Positions 57,501-64,000 of a stretch of DNA of 64,000 nt are shown here, in pieces; position 1 is the first letter of the stretch; every line of letters begins with the position of its first letter. The stretch is from Francisella uliginis (lineage in GTDB: Bacteria; Pseudomonadota; Gammaproteobacteria; Francisellales; Francisellaceae): NCBI RefSeq assembly GCF_001895265.1, contig NZ_CP016796.1, forward strand, positions 1,240,001 to 1,304,000. The letters are read 5' to 3'. Below the pieces are notes generated by a model. That model searched no databases and was not told the origin of the DNA. It was given only the letters and a program-made list of their open reading frames with translations. The position numbers and the translations under genes were made by a program.

Positions 57501-58261
57501 CTCTCGTAACTATCACAAGCTATAATTTTCAGGCTCTTATCATTAAATTCTCTCATATCTGAAAAAATATAAAAAAAGGCAAGGTAGCCTAAATACCTAT
57601 ATAATTTATCCTCTTCTTTTAACATATATTTTTTATATAAAACATTAGATTCATCAGACGCTAAAGAAATAAACTCTCTAAATAGAGTTTGTTTATCCTT
57701 TATATCTTTTTTATCGTTTTTCCATAGCTCTAAAATCATAGAAAACATCTGTGGATTTGCTAGAAATTTATTGTCTACAGTTTCAATAAAACTATCTTCA
57801 ATTCCGTATTTAAAAGCTAATTCTTTTTGTTGCCTATAGTTTAATGGTTCAATAGTATAAATTTTTGGAGTTTTATAGTTCTCGTTCAATTCATCTTCTA
57901 ATTCTTTAGTCCACTCAGTTTCTCTACAGGTGAGTACTATTTTTACTGACTTATTTAGAAACTTTTTTAGTTGAGCAAAAAATTTATAACAATTATCATT
58001 AAGTAAAAACTCATCAAGTCCATCTAATAACAAAACCTCTGTTTCATCATCAAGCACTAGGTTTTTAATACCTGCAACTATTTTAAAAAATTGTACTTTA
58101 GGATTAGATTTCTCATATTTCTTTAATGGTTGGGTTTTACCACTTCCAGGAGAACCTAAAATAACAGAAAAGTCATTACTTATAATGCTTTTTAATCTTA
58201 AGATTTGTCCAGTTTCTCTATCTTTATAATTTAAATCAATAATGACATTATTATTTAACAT
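54500..58261 (-). CDS. Large NACHT/STAND-like NTPase with possible C-terminal nuclease
   Basis: A 1253-aa protein whose N-terminal ATPase has Walker A GSPGSGKT (residues 36-43), a NACHT-type Walker B VLLLDGLDEF (76-85), and a sensor-like KIVLTCRETEW (107-117). About 900 residues follow of alpha-helical, Lys/Glu/Asn-rich sequence without recognisable motifs, as in the repeat sensors of STAND proteins. The last 130 residues include ADLNIKYKSNIEYEVQIECK (D...E-x-K spacing), then YESINNQLIKLYL and YGIYLIFYF, which suggest a PD-(D/E)XK nuclease fold. This plan resembles anti-phage NACHT/Avs proteins. The ATG overlaps the end of nnr by 11 bp. ATPase motifs are seen; nuclease and defence roles are inferred. 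Confidence 0.75.
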   Translation of the reverse strand: MLNNNVIIDLNYKDRETGQILRLKSIISNDFSVILGSPGSGKTQPLKKYEKSNPKVQFFKIVAGIKNLVLDDETEVLLLDGLDEFLLNDNCYKFFAQLKKFLNKSVKIVLTCRETEWTKELEDELNENYKTPKIYTIEPLNYRQQKELAFKYGIEDSFIETVDNKFLANPQMFSMILELWKNDKKDIKDKQTLFREFISLASDESNVLYKKYMLKEEDKLYRYLGYLAFFYIFSDMREFNDKSLKIIACDSYEREIIDKVIKTRLFSDRTFIHRPIAEFILAKFILKALDSEKLNFRRIQSYFIKDKVAIPKLKGTYAWIRTLNNKYDFEKINAYEQLIYGDIPKLEERKGFILQVKEESKKNPYFRYNLRNETSDIDTLSQEKALYSTEIENFLIDEFDKTKDLNNNYPMFIVNILTKGEAATKKYIISSIKNNSINEHFITCFMTLFKDDKTTLDFILDKVSKGNIADKNNHIKEQYISLLHDELRGNEIGKIISSYNYTDSYITIYFIEFDELDIVKQEEIIASLGQNITTSNKYIDNNIEKLIERFLVNIILAYCDNQISNEKAYQTFKKVRELFYKNDNRLANINIPTYRLNISQQKIVENLFEFFFEKYVEDILSSPPDRDGRYYFFNFDNYFFYDENIDKLKVFLLTVDKEYTENIKKELLINTLPYSNDSNLNKIITKAEEHDLKDWLEEKIKVRKQIREEDKLKQKQQSDAWTLAERKEIDGFINYISIRSDDDLYKNLQFMYYIANLFLFENNKLQKLPFDVKRRLNNLLQNFIYTKGVSHLTIESIVKEDFLDKRRYISNICFVSTYLNEDNLSKIPKDIKKYLYINALRYKYYKISTDSFLEYIENDIEFAIKTLNETVGIIIDEYFPEIKSFFGKYLDKDNIEDLKLFVGISADNKESLQNELAKQFLYKYANKLCVSEQDFSEFISISNLKEAKAIEKLIKNAEVNFDLDDACYLKEILMKNHKLFQCMDKIRLVSFIMKQFVSEKDFGTLNNYITKEYDLFLFLANNLFPCLSYMELSQLLELPYINKDIWGDKIYQRIQENRQISFKNHKYEVEVVKGLILENKIVDYRDFFEETCYRLENLKNEIESNRNNDKLDFYNEPKETSKKVYSPKDEDRCRDVILRRLSDKYIDILCTSEKLEADNRADLNIKYKSNIEYEVQIECKKDKHRKLYESINNQLIKLYLEDKVEYGIYLIFYFGEKRKNKQYMFNKLEKGIQEEYKNKIKVICIDLTVIKKV

Positions 58262-59774
58262 TATTCAAAACCTCACAAACCTCCTCAGCAACTCTACTAG
58301 GAAATATGCCAATATAGCCACCTAGCTTTTTAGCTAGATTATCTCCCCCTAAACCGTGAATATATACAGCTAATCTACTTGCCGATAGAGTATCTAAACC
58401 TTGAGCTAAAAATGCGCCTATAATCCCAGATAATACATCTCCTTGCCCTGCTACTGCCATACCTTGATTGCCTGTAGTATTTATATAGATCTTATCATCT
58501 TTACAAATTAGGCTTCCAGCTCCTTTTAGTACGACTGTAGCATTATATTTTTTAGCTATAGCTCTAACTGCTGCAAATCTATCTTCTTGAATTTCGTTTG
58601 TGGTACAACCAAGTAATCTTGCAGCCTCTGCAGGATGTGGAGTTATTATTTTATTTTCTAAATTTATAAATTTTTCTCTAATTTGCTGATTTGTTGCAAT
58701 TATATTTAGAGCATCTGCATCAAAAATTGCTGGTTGAGTTAGATTATCAATTATTAACTCTAAAACTTGTTGAGAGTCATCTGTTGTATTAAAGCCAACC
58801 CCAACCACCAAAGCTGAGAAAGTATTTAGATTTTTAGGAATATTTTCCAAAGATTTTATCATTAGCTCAGGTGTAGACATATCAGCACGAAAGTTTTTAT
58901 CCAAAGATATCATTGAGATCTTACCACAACCACTATATAGCGAGCTTTTACCAGCTAATTGCAAAGCACCATTCATGCCAACATTACCACCAATTATAGC
59001 TAGATTGCCATAAGTACCTTTATTGGTATTTTTCTTTTTCCTAAGGATATTGTCTAAATTTATATTTTGAATATCGCTTTTATAAATTTGATATTCTGAT
59101 TGAGTAATCTTGATATTTTCACTGTTAATTAGCTCTTTAACAATTACTTTACCAGCATAATCTAGACCATCGCCAGTATGCAAACCTTGTTTATCTGCTA
59201 AAAATGTAATTGTTTCATTAGCTTGGATTGCCTCACCATATACTTTGGCATTAAAAGCACCTAAACCACTCGGTACATCTATTGCTAAGGTATATTTTGA
59301 ATTTTCATTTATAGTTTTAACGAGCTCTAAAACATCTGCTTGTAAATCTCTATCCAACCCTATACCGAATATTCCATCGATTACGATATCATAATCACAT
59401 ATTGAACCTATTTGATTATTTTTAGAAGATTCCGGATCTGAGTCCGGAATGACATTTTTGTTTTGTTTTAAAGAGCTAATAGGATTTTTAAACTTTGAAA
59501 ACTCTTCATAATAGTACTGATTATCCTTATTTCCCTTAGCAAAAACTCTATAAACATCAACATTATAGCCTTTATTTAAGAGCTTAATCGCAGCTGCAAT
59601 ACCATCACTACCATTATTACCTGAGCCTACGATTACTAGTATTTTATTTTGTTGATCGAATTTTGCGCAAATAAGCTTAACTATCTCATCAGAGGCATTC
59701 TCAATCAGGTTTAAACCTTGAGAAATAGCATATTCTTCAATTTGACGATTTTGTTCTTCAGTAAGAAAAGTCAT
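58251..59774 (-). CDS. nnr: Bifunctional NAD(P)H-hydrate epimerase/dehydratase
   Basis: Nnr repairs damaged NAD(P)H hydrates. The N-terminal YjeF/NnrE epimerase domain has GSGNNGSDGIAAA (50-62) and DIVIDGIFGIGLDRDL; the C-terminal NnrD dehydratase has IIGGNVGMNGALQLAG, ITPHPAEAARLLG and GQGDVLSGIIGAFLAQG, a ribokinase-like ATP/ADP site. The length of 507 aa is normal. Residues 108-116 (VIPDSDPES) come from a palindromic repeat inserted in frame in the linker between strands of the epimerase domain. The large NTPase gene begins inside the last codons. The gene is probably transcribed from just above 59774. Confidence 0.93.
   Translation of the reverse strand: MTFLTEEQNRQIEEYAISQGLNLIENASDEIVKLICAKFDQQNKILVIVGSGNNGSDGIAAAIKLLNKGYNVDVYRVFAKGNKDNQYYYEEFSKFKNPISSLKQNKNVIPDSDPESSKNNQIGSICDYDIVIDGIFGIGLDRDLQADVLELVKTINENSKYTLAIDVPSGLGAFNAKVYGEAIQANETITFLADKQGLHTGDGLDYAGKVIVKELINSENIKITQSEYQIYKSDIQNINLDNILRKKKNTNKGTYGNLAIIGGNVGMNGALQLAGKSSLYSGCGKISMISLDKNFRADMSTPELMIKSLENIPKNLNTFSALVVGVGFNTTDDSQQVLELIIDNLTQPAIFDADALNIIATNQQIREKFINLENKIITPHPAEAARLLGCTTNEIQEDRFAAVRAIAKKYNATVVLKGAGSLICKDDKIYINTTGNQGMAVAGQGDVLSGIIGAFLAQGLDTLSASRLAVYIHGLGGDNLAKKLGGYIGIFPSRVAEEVCEVLNNVK
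59428..59453. repeat. Palindromic repeat inside the nnr coding sequence
   Basis: The 26-bp palindrome has GTCATTCCGG at one end and CCGGAATC at the other, with CTCAGAT between them on the coding strand. The same pattern occurs at 63701-63727 and, in altered form, at 454-479 and 23416-23444. Here it is read in frame as VIPDSDPES, a peptide known from such repeat insertions in other bacteria. Confidence 0.85.
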
Positions 59775-59847
59775 ATCTATAGACCTAAAAGCTATTCTAT
59801 ATATAAATATAATAAGCTAAAGATCTAAACTTTTATATGATATTTTT

Positions 59848-60852
59848 TTAGGATCTACGCATTGGTAGTTTTTTCATAAATGATTTATTTGGAGTGCCTT
59901 TGAAACAGTTAATAATATAAGGATATCCTTGAGTAACATAATAACCATAATGGCCATTATATTCCATACCATTACACTCATCTAGATCTCCACTACCAGC
60001 AATATACTGATAATCATCAACAAATTCACCCGTATACTTACCTCCTGGACTATCTGGTGTATTTGGACGATTACCTTTTTTTAGTTGATAACTAGATTTA
60101 ACTTCAAAAATCTCACCATTATTCTTAATATAGCTGCCATAAATAGGATAGCCATCCGCTGCAAAACCTATCACAGGAGACTCAACAGATGAGTTATCTT
60201 TAAACAGTGCATTTGGTGAGGCATGATAGTGATAAGTTCCATCAGGCTGAGAGTGTGCATGATGAGTATCCATTACAAACTCAGACTCTTCATATGTTGG
60301 ATTATAGCGCCATCTTGCATTTGGATCAAAACAACCAATCCTACCATCACCAACCCCATAACACCCCGCAGCTAATAGATCAACTTTGACTCCATTTAGC
60401 ATAATTGCATTATCCATTCTTAGTGATAAAGGAATTGGTTTATCTAACTGTTTAGGTTTTTTAGAAATTGCATATATCTGGTATTGTGGTACTACTTTAT
60501 TTCGAAAAGCTCCTTCCTTAGCATCATCATAAGTATGATTTGGAATTCCATTACTAATAATGATACAGTCCTCGGTGTTAGTCTTTATAGTCATATATGA
60601 TGAGTTTTTCTGATTTAAATTATAGTCATCCGCTAAAGCAAAATAATTACCCACATAACTACTACAATAAGGAGACCTTTCAGATAAAACTACGTCTGTA
60701 ATATCTACACCATTCTTATCCTTTATGATATAACCATACCGATTTAATGAATCATGAGAAGGATTGTTATGGTCATGAGCACCTCCTTCAAAGGGAACGC
60801 TTAATACTACTATACCAAATAACTTTAAACTCAATTTTTTGCAACTTATCAT
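59848..60852 (-). CDS. Exported YHYH domain protein
   Basis: The 334-aa protein has a hydrophobic N-terminal stretch (LKLFGIVVLSVPFEGGA) that looks like a signal sequence. It holds the YHYH-family core: ARWRYNPTYEESEFVMDTHHAHSQPDGTYHYHASPNALF, VIGFAADGYPIYGSYI, and DDYQYIAGSGDLDECNGMEYNGHYGYYVTQGYPYIINCFKG near the C-terminus. The many His and Cys suggest metal binding and disulfides outside the cytoplasm. I used the ATG at 60852; a TTG four codons upstream is less likely. Function of the family is unknown. Confidence 0.8.
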   Translation of the reverse strand: MISCKKLSLKLFGIVVLSVPFEGGAHDHNNPSHDSLNRYGYIIKDKNGVDITDVVLSERSPYCSSYVGNYFALADDYNLNQKNSSYMTIKTNTEDCIIISNGIPNHTYDDAKEGAFRNKVVPQYQIYAISKKPKQLDKPIPLSLRMDNAIMLNGVKVDLLAAGCYGVGDGRIGCFDPNARWRYNPTYEESEFVMDTHHAHSQPDGTYHYHASPNALFKDNSSVESPVIGFAADGYPIYGSYIKNNGEIFEVKSSYQLKKGNRPNTPDSPGGKYTGEFVDDYQYIAGSGDLDECNGMEYNGHYGYYVTQGYPYIINCFKGTPNKSFMKKLPMRRS

Positions 60853-60975
60853 TAACAATCTCAAAGTAGCGTATATTTATGAGTCATAATTTACACTTAA
60901 AAAACTTTTAAATCAAAAATAATTTAATATTTTTATAAAAGTAAGATAATTTTCTTTTAAACTAAATATTATAAG

Positions 60976-61350
60976 CTAAATATCCCAACGTTGGACAGCT
61001 TCAACATTATCAGTAGGACCTGTATTAAAACATATTTTTGCATTAACTGCATATTCATGTACAACGTTTACTAGTTTTTCAAATAAAAGAAAACAGCTAT
61101 CATCCTTACGTACTCCAGCCCCGATCAGAATAATATCGAAAGTATTTTTCGAAAGTATATCTTGAACTTCTTTAACAGCTGCTGCTTCACTAGTTATATA
61201 GCCCATGTGTGCATCATAACCAATATCGTTTAACTTTTGCAAATCTCCTTCAAGAGCTGCTCTAAGCATATCTGCATTCATCCCTGGATATCTTGAATAA
61301 TCTACTGACTCTGGATTCCATCCTATTAAAAGTACTTTTTTTGTACTCAT
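60976..61350 (-). CDS. Small cytosolic protein, Rossmann-like
   Basis: The 124-aa product begins STKKVLLIGWNPESVDYSRYPG and later has DIILIGAGVRKDDSCFLLFEKLVNVVHEYA and ICFNTGPTDNVEAVQRW. Alternating strands and helices suggest a flavodoxin- or receiver-like alpha/beta fold. I know of similar proteins only as conserved hypothetical ones. AGGAGATAAAA precedes the ATG, so it is well translated. There is no close neighbour on the same strand within 100 bp. Confidence 0.65.
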   Translation of the reverse strand: MSTKKVLLIGWNPESVDYSRYPGMNADMLRAALEGDLQKLNDIGYDAHMGYITSEAAAVKEVQDILSKNTFDIILIGAGVRKDDSCFLLFEKLVNVVHEYAVNAKICFNTGPTDNVEAVQRWDI

Positions 61351-61506
61351 TTTTATCTCCTAATTTAATTAAATACAATTCGATTATATATTAATAATAT
61401 ATTACCCCTCTTCATTTATTTTTAACAAGGCTTATTAAAAAAAGATATGATTCTAGAAAAAATAATAATACGAACTATAAAGCCTCATATATGATCTACT
61501 ATGTTT

Positions 61507-61615
61507 AAAAGTAGCACTTGATCAAATAGCTTACAAGCACACTATTTGCTAGATTGTATGGTCAAGTACATTCGACTAGGCTCAGTAACTACCTAACACA
61601 ATGACGTACTACTTT
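61507..61615. repeat. Second copy of the dispersed palindromic element (inverted, longer)
   Basis: Read on the minus strand, this 109-bp stretch has AAAGTAGTACGTCATTGTG, then TTGACCATACAATCTAGC, AAATAG, AAGCTATTTGATCAAG and CTACTTTT. These match the order of blocks of the 83-bp element at 23406-23488, with an extra 25-30 bp. The rest of the 426-bp gap 61351-61776 is AT-rich, with no gene seen apart from the promoter region of the small secreted peptide. Confidence 0.65.
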
Positions 61616-61776
61616 GATATAGATACAGTTTTAGCTATATCTAAGCCAGAATAAATTATTATAATATATAAGCTGAATTTATATATAAGATAAAAAACAT
61701 TAATTTAATATATATAAAAAAACAGTGTAATAATAAACCCATAAATAAGAAATAAATAAATCTCTAAGGCAATAAA

Positions 61777-61902
61777 ATGAAAAAAATAATTATCTCAGCT
61801 ACAGTAATGATTACTCTAACTTCTACAAGTTTTGGCTGTTTTGCTCACCAGGTAGGTTCAACAAACTCATTTCCTGTACAGCAATTCTCATTAGCTGCTT
61901 AA
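61777..61902 (+). CDS. Tiny exported peptide (41 aa)
   Basis: From ATG 61777 the frame reads MKKIIISATVMITLTSTSF, then GCFAHQVGSTNSFPVQQFSLAA and a stop at 61900-61902. The first 23 residues form a good signal peptide (cut likely after CFA, before HQ), leaving about 18 residues. AAGG is 8 bp upstream. It is convergent with the alpha/beta hydrolase gene, 22 bp away. It could be a secreted peptide; no function is known. Confidence 0.55.
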   Translation: MKKIIISATVMITLTSTSFGCFAHQVGSTNSFPVQQFSLAA

Positions 61903-61924
61903 TATAAACCTTGTTAATTTATAT

Positions 61925-62569
61925 TTATTTAAACTTGCCTGTCTTTAAAAAACAATCTATCTTTTCAAGTGTCTCGACATCATGATGAATTTCACCATGA
62001 TTTTTATTCAAGATAATTCTGTCATCACTATTTATACCAAAGGCAGACTGCACTTCCACTAAACCATCATGATCATTATTAAGACAATACCTAGCTAAAA
62101 GATTAAGCCTTGAGTATTTATTCCCTGCTATCAACCCTACTGGAAATTTAGCAGAGATAGCATTACAACTATCAAGATATTCATCCGTTATTTTTAACTC
62201 TTTATTTGGTTTTAATATTCTCGAATAAAAAGGAATTTTATCTCCAAAATCAGCAATTTTTGATCCCTTAAAAGGTGTAGCTATAAATACACATTTGTCA
62301 ACGTTTTCTAGTTGTAGCTCATTGATAGCTTTACAAACTATTATGCCACCCATACTATGTGCAATAAATGTGATAGACTTTGTCTTCGGAATGTTTCTTA
62401 TAACTTCGCAAAGCTTAGAAACTGCAGTGTTGATACTTACAAAAGTAGTAGGTAAATCTATAGATATAATCTCATCATAATACTGATTAAAAAAGCTCGC
62501 TAAAGTACGCATATCCTTACTATTTTTAATAAACCCATGAACTAAAACCATGATTCTATCTGTTTTCAT
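61925..62569 (-). CDS. Alpha/beta hydrolase (lipase/esterase-like)
   Basis: The 214-aa protein has the alpha/beta hydrolase pattern RIMVLVHGFIKNSKDMRTLASFF (oxyanion region) and SITFIAHSMGGIIVCKAI with nucleophile Ser in HSMGG. VFIATPFKGSKIADFG follows. The Asp and His of the triad are probably in LNNDHDGLVEVQSAFG and KNHGEIHHDVE. No signal peptide is seen. It has the features of small intracellular lipases or esterases; the substrate is unknown. It lies 24 bp downstream of the dipeptide epimerase on the same strand. Confidence 0.82.
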   Translation of the reverse strand: MKTDRIMVLVHGFIKNSKDMRTLASFFNQYYDEIISIDLPTTFVSINTAVSKLCEVIRNIPKTKSITFIAHSMGGIIVCKAINELQLENVDKCVFIATPFKGSKIADFGDKIPFYSRILKPNKELKITDEYLDSCNAISAKFPVGLIAGNKYSRLNLLARYCLNNDHDGLVEVQSAFGINSDDRIILNKNHGEIHHDVETLEKIDCFLKTGKFK

Positions 62570-62593
62570 TTACTATAAATACTTAATATATTT

Positions 62594-63664
62594 TTAGAAA
62601 TTATAACCAAATCCATTTAAATTATCTTTTAAAATAATATTTGGCTCATTAAAAGTTAGATAACCATTATAAATATCTTTTGCAACCCAATCTAAGGGAT
62701 CAAGATCTGCTATAGTAATATCTTCAGCTAATGCAAAACTTGCTGTAGCTAAGATACCTGCGGGAGACTCCATCATACAGCCAACCATACATGGTATACC
62801 TGCCTCATCAGCTAGTTTCTTTATTTTTTTAGCCTCTAAAATACCACCTGTTTTTGCAAGTTTGATATTTATCATATTACAAGCTCTCTCATCTATAACT
62901 CGTTTAGCATCACTTGAGTTAAATACAGATTCATCAGCAACTATTGGAATATTGCTAAACTGAGTTATCTCATGCATAGCTGATATATCATAATACTTGA
63001 CTGGTTGCTCGATTATTTCAACGTTTAAGCTATATTTATTTAGCTCTTCAATAAACTGTTTCGTTTGAATTATACTCCAGCCTTGATTAGCATCAAATCT
63101 AAATTTAGTACTCTTATTAAATTCACTATCTAAAGCTTTAAGTAGTTCTATATCTCTTCTAAAATCAGCTCCAGTTTTGACCTTTATAGCTGTAAAATTA
63201 GCTTCAACACCATTTTGGATATTTTGTATAGTCTCTGAAACTGTACCACAGCTTATAGATACATCAGTCTCCATAGTATTATTTTTTGCCCCAAGGAAGT
63301 TTGCTACAGAGGTGTTTTTTTGTTTAGCAAGTAGATCATGAAAAGCTAGATCAACAGCCATTTTTGCTGCTGAGTTAAACATAACTCTATTAAAAGCCTG
63401 GTGTAAAACCCTTTCATAGTCACTCAAATACGCTCCTTTAATAACTGGAGTAAAAATTTCATTAACAATATATTGCATACCTTGTAATGTATCGCCAGTA
63501 ATTGCAGTTGTTGCAGGAGCTACACCATAACCTTTTGTTCCATTATCTAAAGTTAATTCAACAACTAAAGAATCTATATGATTTGTACTTCGTATAGCTG
63601 TTGTAAATGTTCTTTTAAGAGCTATTTTTACTATAGATGTTTTTATATCGATTATTTTACTCAT
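62594..63664 (-). CDS. Dipeptide epimerase (L-Ala-D/L-Glu epimerase type)
   Basis: The 356-aa enolase-superfamily enzyme epimerises Ala-Glu dipeptides from peptidoglycan recycling. Motifs include AIKVKTGADF (KxK, general bases), RFDANQGWS, VEIIEQPV and IVADESVF (Asp, Glu, Asp metal ligands), and MINIKLAKTGGI (lysine at the end of the sixth strand). The gene directly abuts a MITE-like element: the ATG at 63664 is preceded by GGATTAACTAT from the element's left inverted repeat, which appears to supply the ribosome binding site. Downstream is the hydrolase; upstream is a DUF819 protein, a possible partner in peptide uptake. Confidence 0.9.
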   Translation of the reverse strand: MSKIIDIKTSIVKIALKRTFTTAIRSTNHIDSLVVELTLDNGTKGYGVAPATTAITGDTLQGMQYIVNEIFTPVIKGAYLSDYERVLHQAFNRVMFNSAAKMAVDLAFHDLLAKQKNTSVANFLGAKNNTMETDVSISCGTVSETIQNIQNGVEANFTAIKVKTGADFRRDIELLKALDSEFNKSTKFRFDANQGWSIIQTKQFIEELNKYSLNVEIIEQPVKYYDISAMHEITQFSNIPIVADESVFNSSDAKRVIDERACNMINIKLAKTGGILEAKKIKKLADEAGIPCMVGCMMESPAGILATASFALAEDITIADLDPLDWVAKDIYNGYLTFNEPNIILKDNLNGFGYNF

Positions 63665-63804
63665 ATAGTTAATCCGAATGACTTATGTAAAATAAAACCT
63701 GTCATTCCGGACTTGATCCGGAATCTCCTAGCCAAAGTGAAGAGATCCTGAACCAAGTTCAGGATGACCGCATAAAAGTACACAATACAATCGGATTGAC
63801 TATA
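63664..63804. mobile_element. MITE-like element between DUF819 gene and dipeptide epimerase
   Basis: The 141-bp element has 17-bp terminal inverted repeats, TATAGTTAATCCGAATG on the left and the complement of CAATCGGATTGACTATA on the right (15 of 17 match). Inside are two hairpin units, GTCATTCCGG...CCGGAATCTC (63701-63727) and GAGATCC...AGGATGAC (63742-63768), arranged as in the element at 431-560 although the ends differ. The right end contains the stop codon of the DUF819 gene, and the left end lies at the start codon of the epimerase. Confidence 0.78.
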
Positions 63805-64000
63805 CTGCAAATCCAGAAAGTATTTTAGCAACAATTAAACCTCCCTGTGTTCCCACTAAAAACCCCAGTAATGCCATAACTACAGCTATAGAAACTAAAC
63901 TTCTACTATAAGCACTTGCTAAAATAGGAGCTCCAGCGATACCGCCAATATTAGCTAGTGATGCTATAGAACACATTGCTAAATTTAGCTTAAATATCTT
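63800..64000 (-). CDS. DUF819-like membrane protein, C-terminal end only
   Basis: The minus-strand frame entering from the right edge reads KIFKLNLAMCSIASLANIGG, then IAGAPILASAYSRSLVSIAVVMALLGFLVGTQGGLIVAKILSGFAV and a stop at 63800-63802. The SLANIGGIAGAPILASAY and LLGFLVGTQGGL segments are typical of the end of DUF819 (YjcL-like) membrane proteins. In other bacteria these are sometimes encoded beside dipeptide epimerases, which fits here. The stop codon falls in the MITE end, so the original C-terminus may have been altered. The N-terminus lies outside the window. Confidence 0.78.
   Translation of the reverse strand, partial: KIFKLNLAMCSIASLANIGGIAGAPILASAYSRSLVSIAVVMALLGFLVGTQGGLIVAKILSGFAV

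Noticed and set aside
1-64000. CRISPR array, tRNA or rRNA genes
   Set aside because: I looked for regularly spaced direct repeats and for cloverleaf-like or rRNA-like sequences in intergenic regions and saw none; a tRNAscan or Infernal run could still find a small RNA.

Overview
The window is AT-rich chromosomal DNA of a gammaproteobacterium, almost certainly a Francisella species. The main reasons are the adjacent FipA/FipB-type pair (Mip N-terminal domain protein and CMYC DsbA-like lipoprotein), many single-copy housekeeping genes of gammaproteobacterial type, and small IS5-family elements in several copies. The species cannot be fixed from the sequence alone. An environmental or fish-associated lineage would fit the chitinase, the phytochelatin-synthase-like protein and the recent IS expansion, but that is inference.

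Layout. 1-6.3 kb: end of rpsF, a MITE-like element, a pilin-like protein, hemF, serC-cmk, an atypical SDR, and a Prx5-type peroxiredoxin divergent from oxyR. 6.3-9.7 kb: a three-gene operon that fits the end of a saccharopine-type lysine degradation route. 9.9-15.6 kb: ffh, a DAHP synthase, a zinc deacylase and rdgC. 15.7-19.5 kb: a frameshifted 2H phosphoesterase, IS copy A, trhO and a different IS5-family element. 19.6-36.4 kb: chitinase, cvfB, a phytochelatin-synthase-like protein, rep-ygfZ, transaldolase, M17 aminopeptidase, a TolC-like protein, alaS and a second SF1 helicase. 36.5-45.6 kb: a MITE with 24-bp perfect ends, rsfS-queG, fipA-fipB, an MFS pump, an MsrB-MsrA fusion, TspO, a BCCT carrier, a TrmH-type methylase and a His-rich protein. 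45.6-51.2 kb: IS damage. Copy B sits inside a small unknown gene. Copy C sits inside the first PAS domain of a PAS-GGDEF protein whose neighbour carries a zinc-ribbon (TackOD1-like) module and a GGDEF-like tail. 51.3-54.5 kb: thioesterase, glutaredoxin, Ntn hydrolase, radical SAM/SPASM protein and a small lipoprotein. 54.5-59.8 kb: a 1253-aa NACHT/STAND-like NTPase with a possible C-terminal nuclease, translationally coupled to nnr. 59.8-64 kb: a YHYH protein, small proteins, an alpha/beta hydrolase, a dipeptide epimerase and the end of a DUF819 membrane protein.

The strongest candidate for an undescribed system is the large NTPase at 54500-58261. It has a Walker A motif, an LLLDGLDEF Walker B of NACHT type, a long helical middle and a terminal region with D...ExK spacing, which is the design of known anti-phage STAND proteins. 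The second theme is mobile small repeats. Three MITE-like elements have good terminal inverted repeats, one matching the resident IS ends and target-site length. A GTCATTCC...GGAATC palindrome recurs in several places, including in frame inside the nnr coding sequence. The three 947-bp IS copies look identical in sequence and each is flanked by TA, so their spread is recent. Removing copy C plus one TA restores a 537-codon reading frame exactly.
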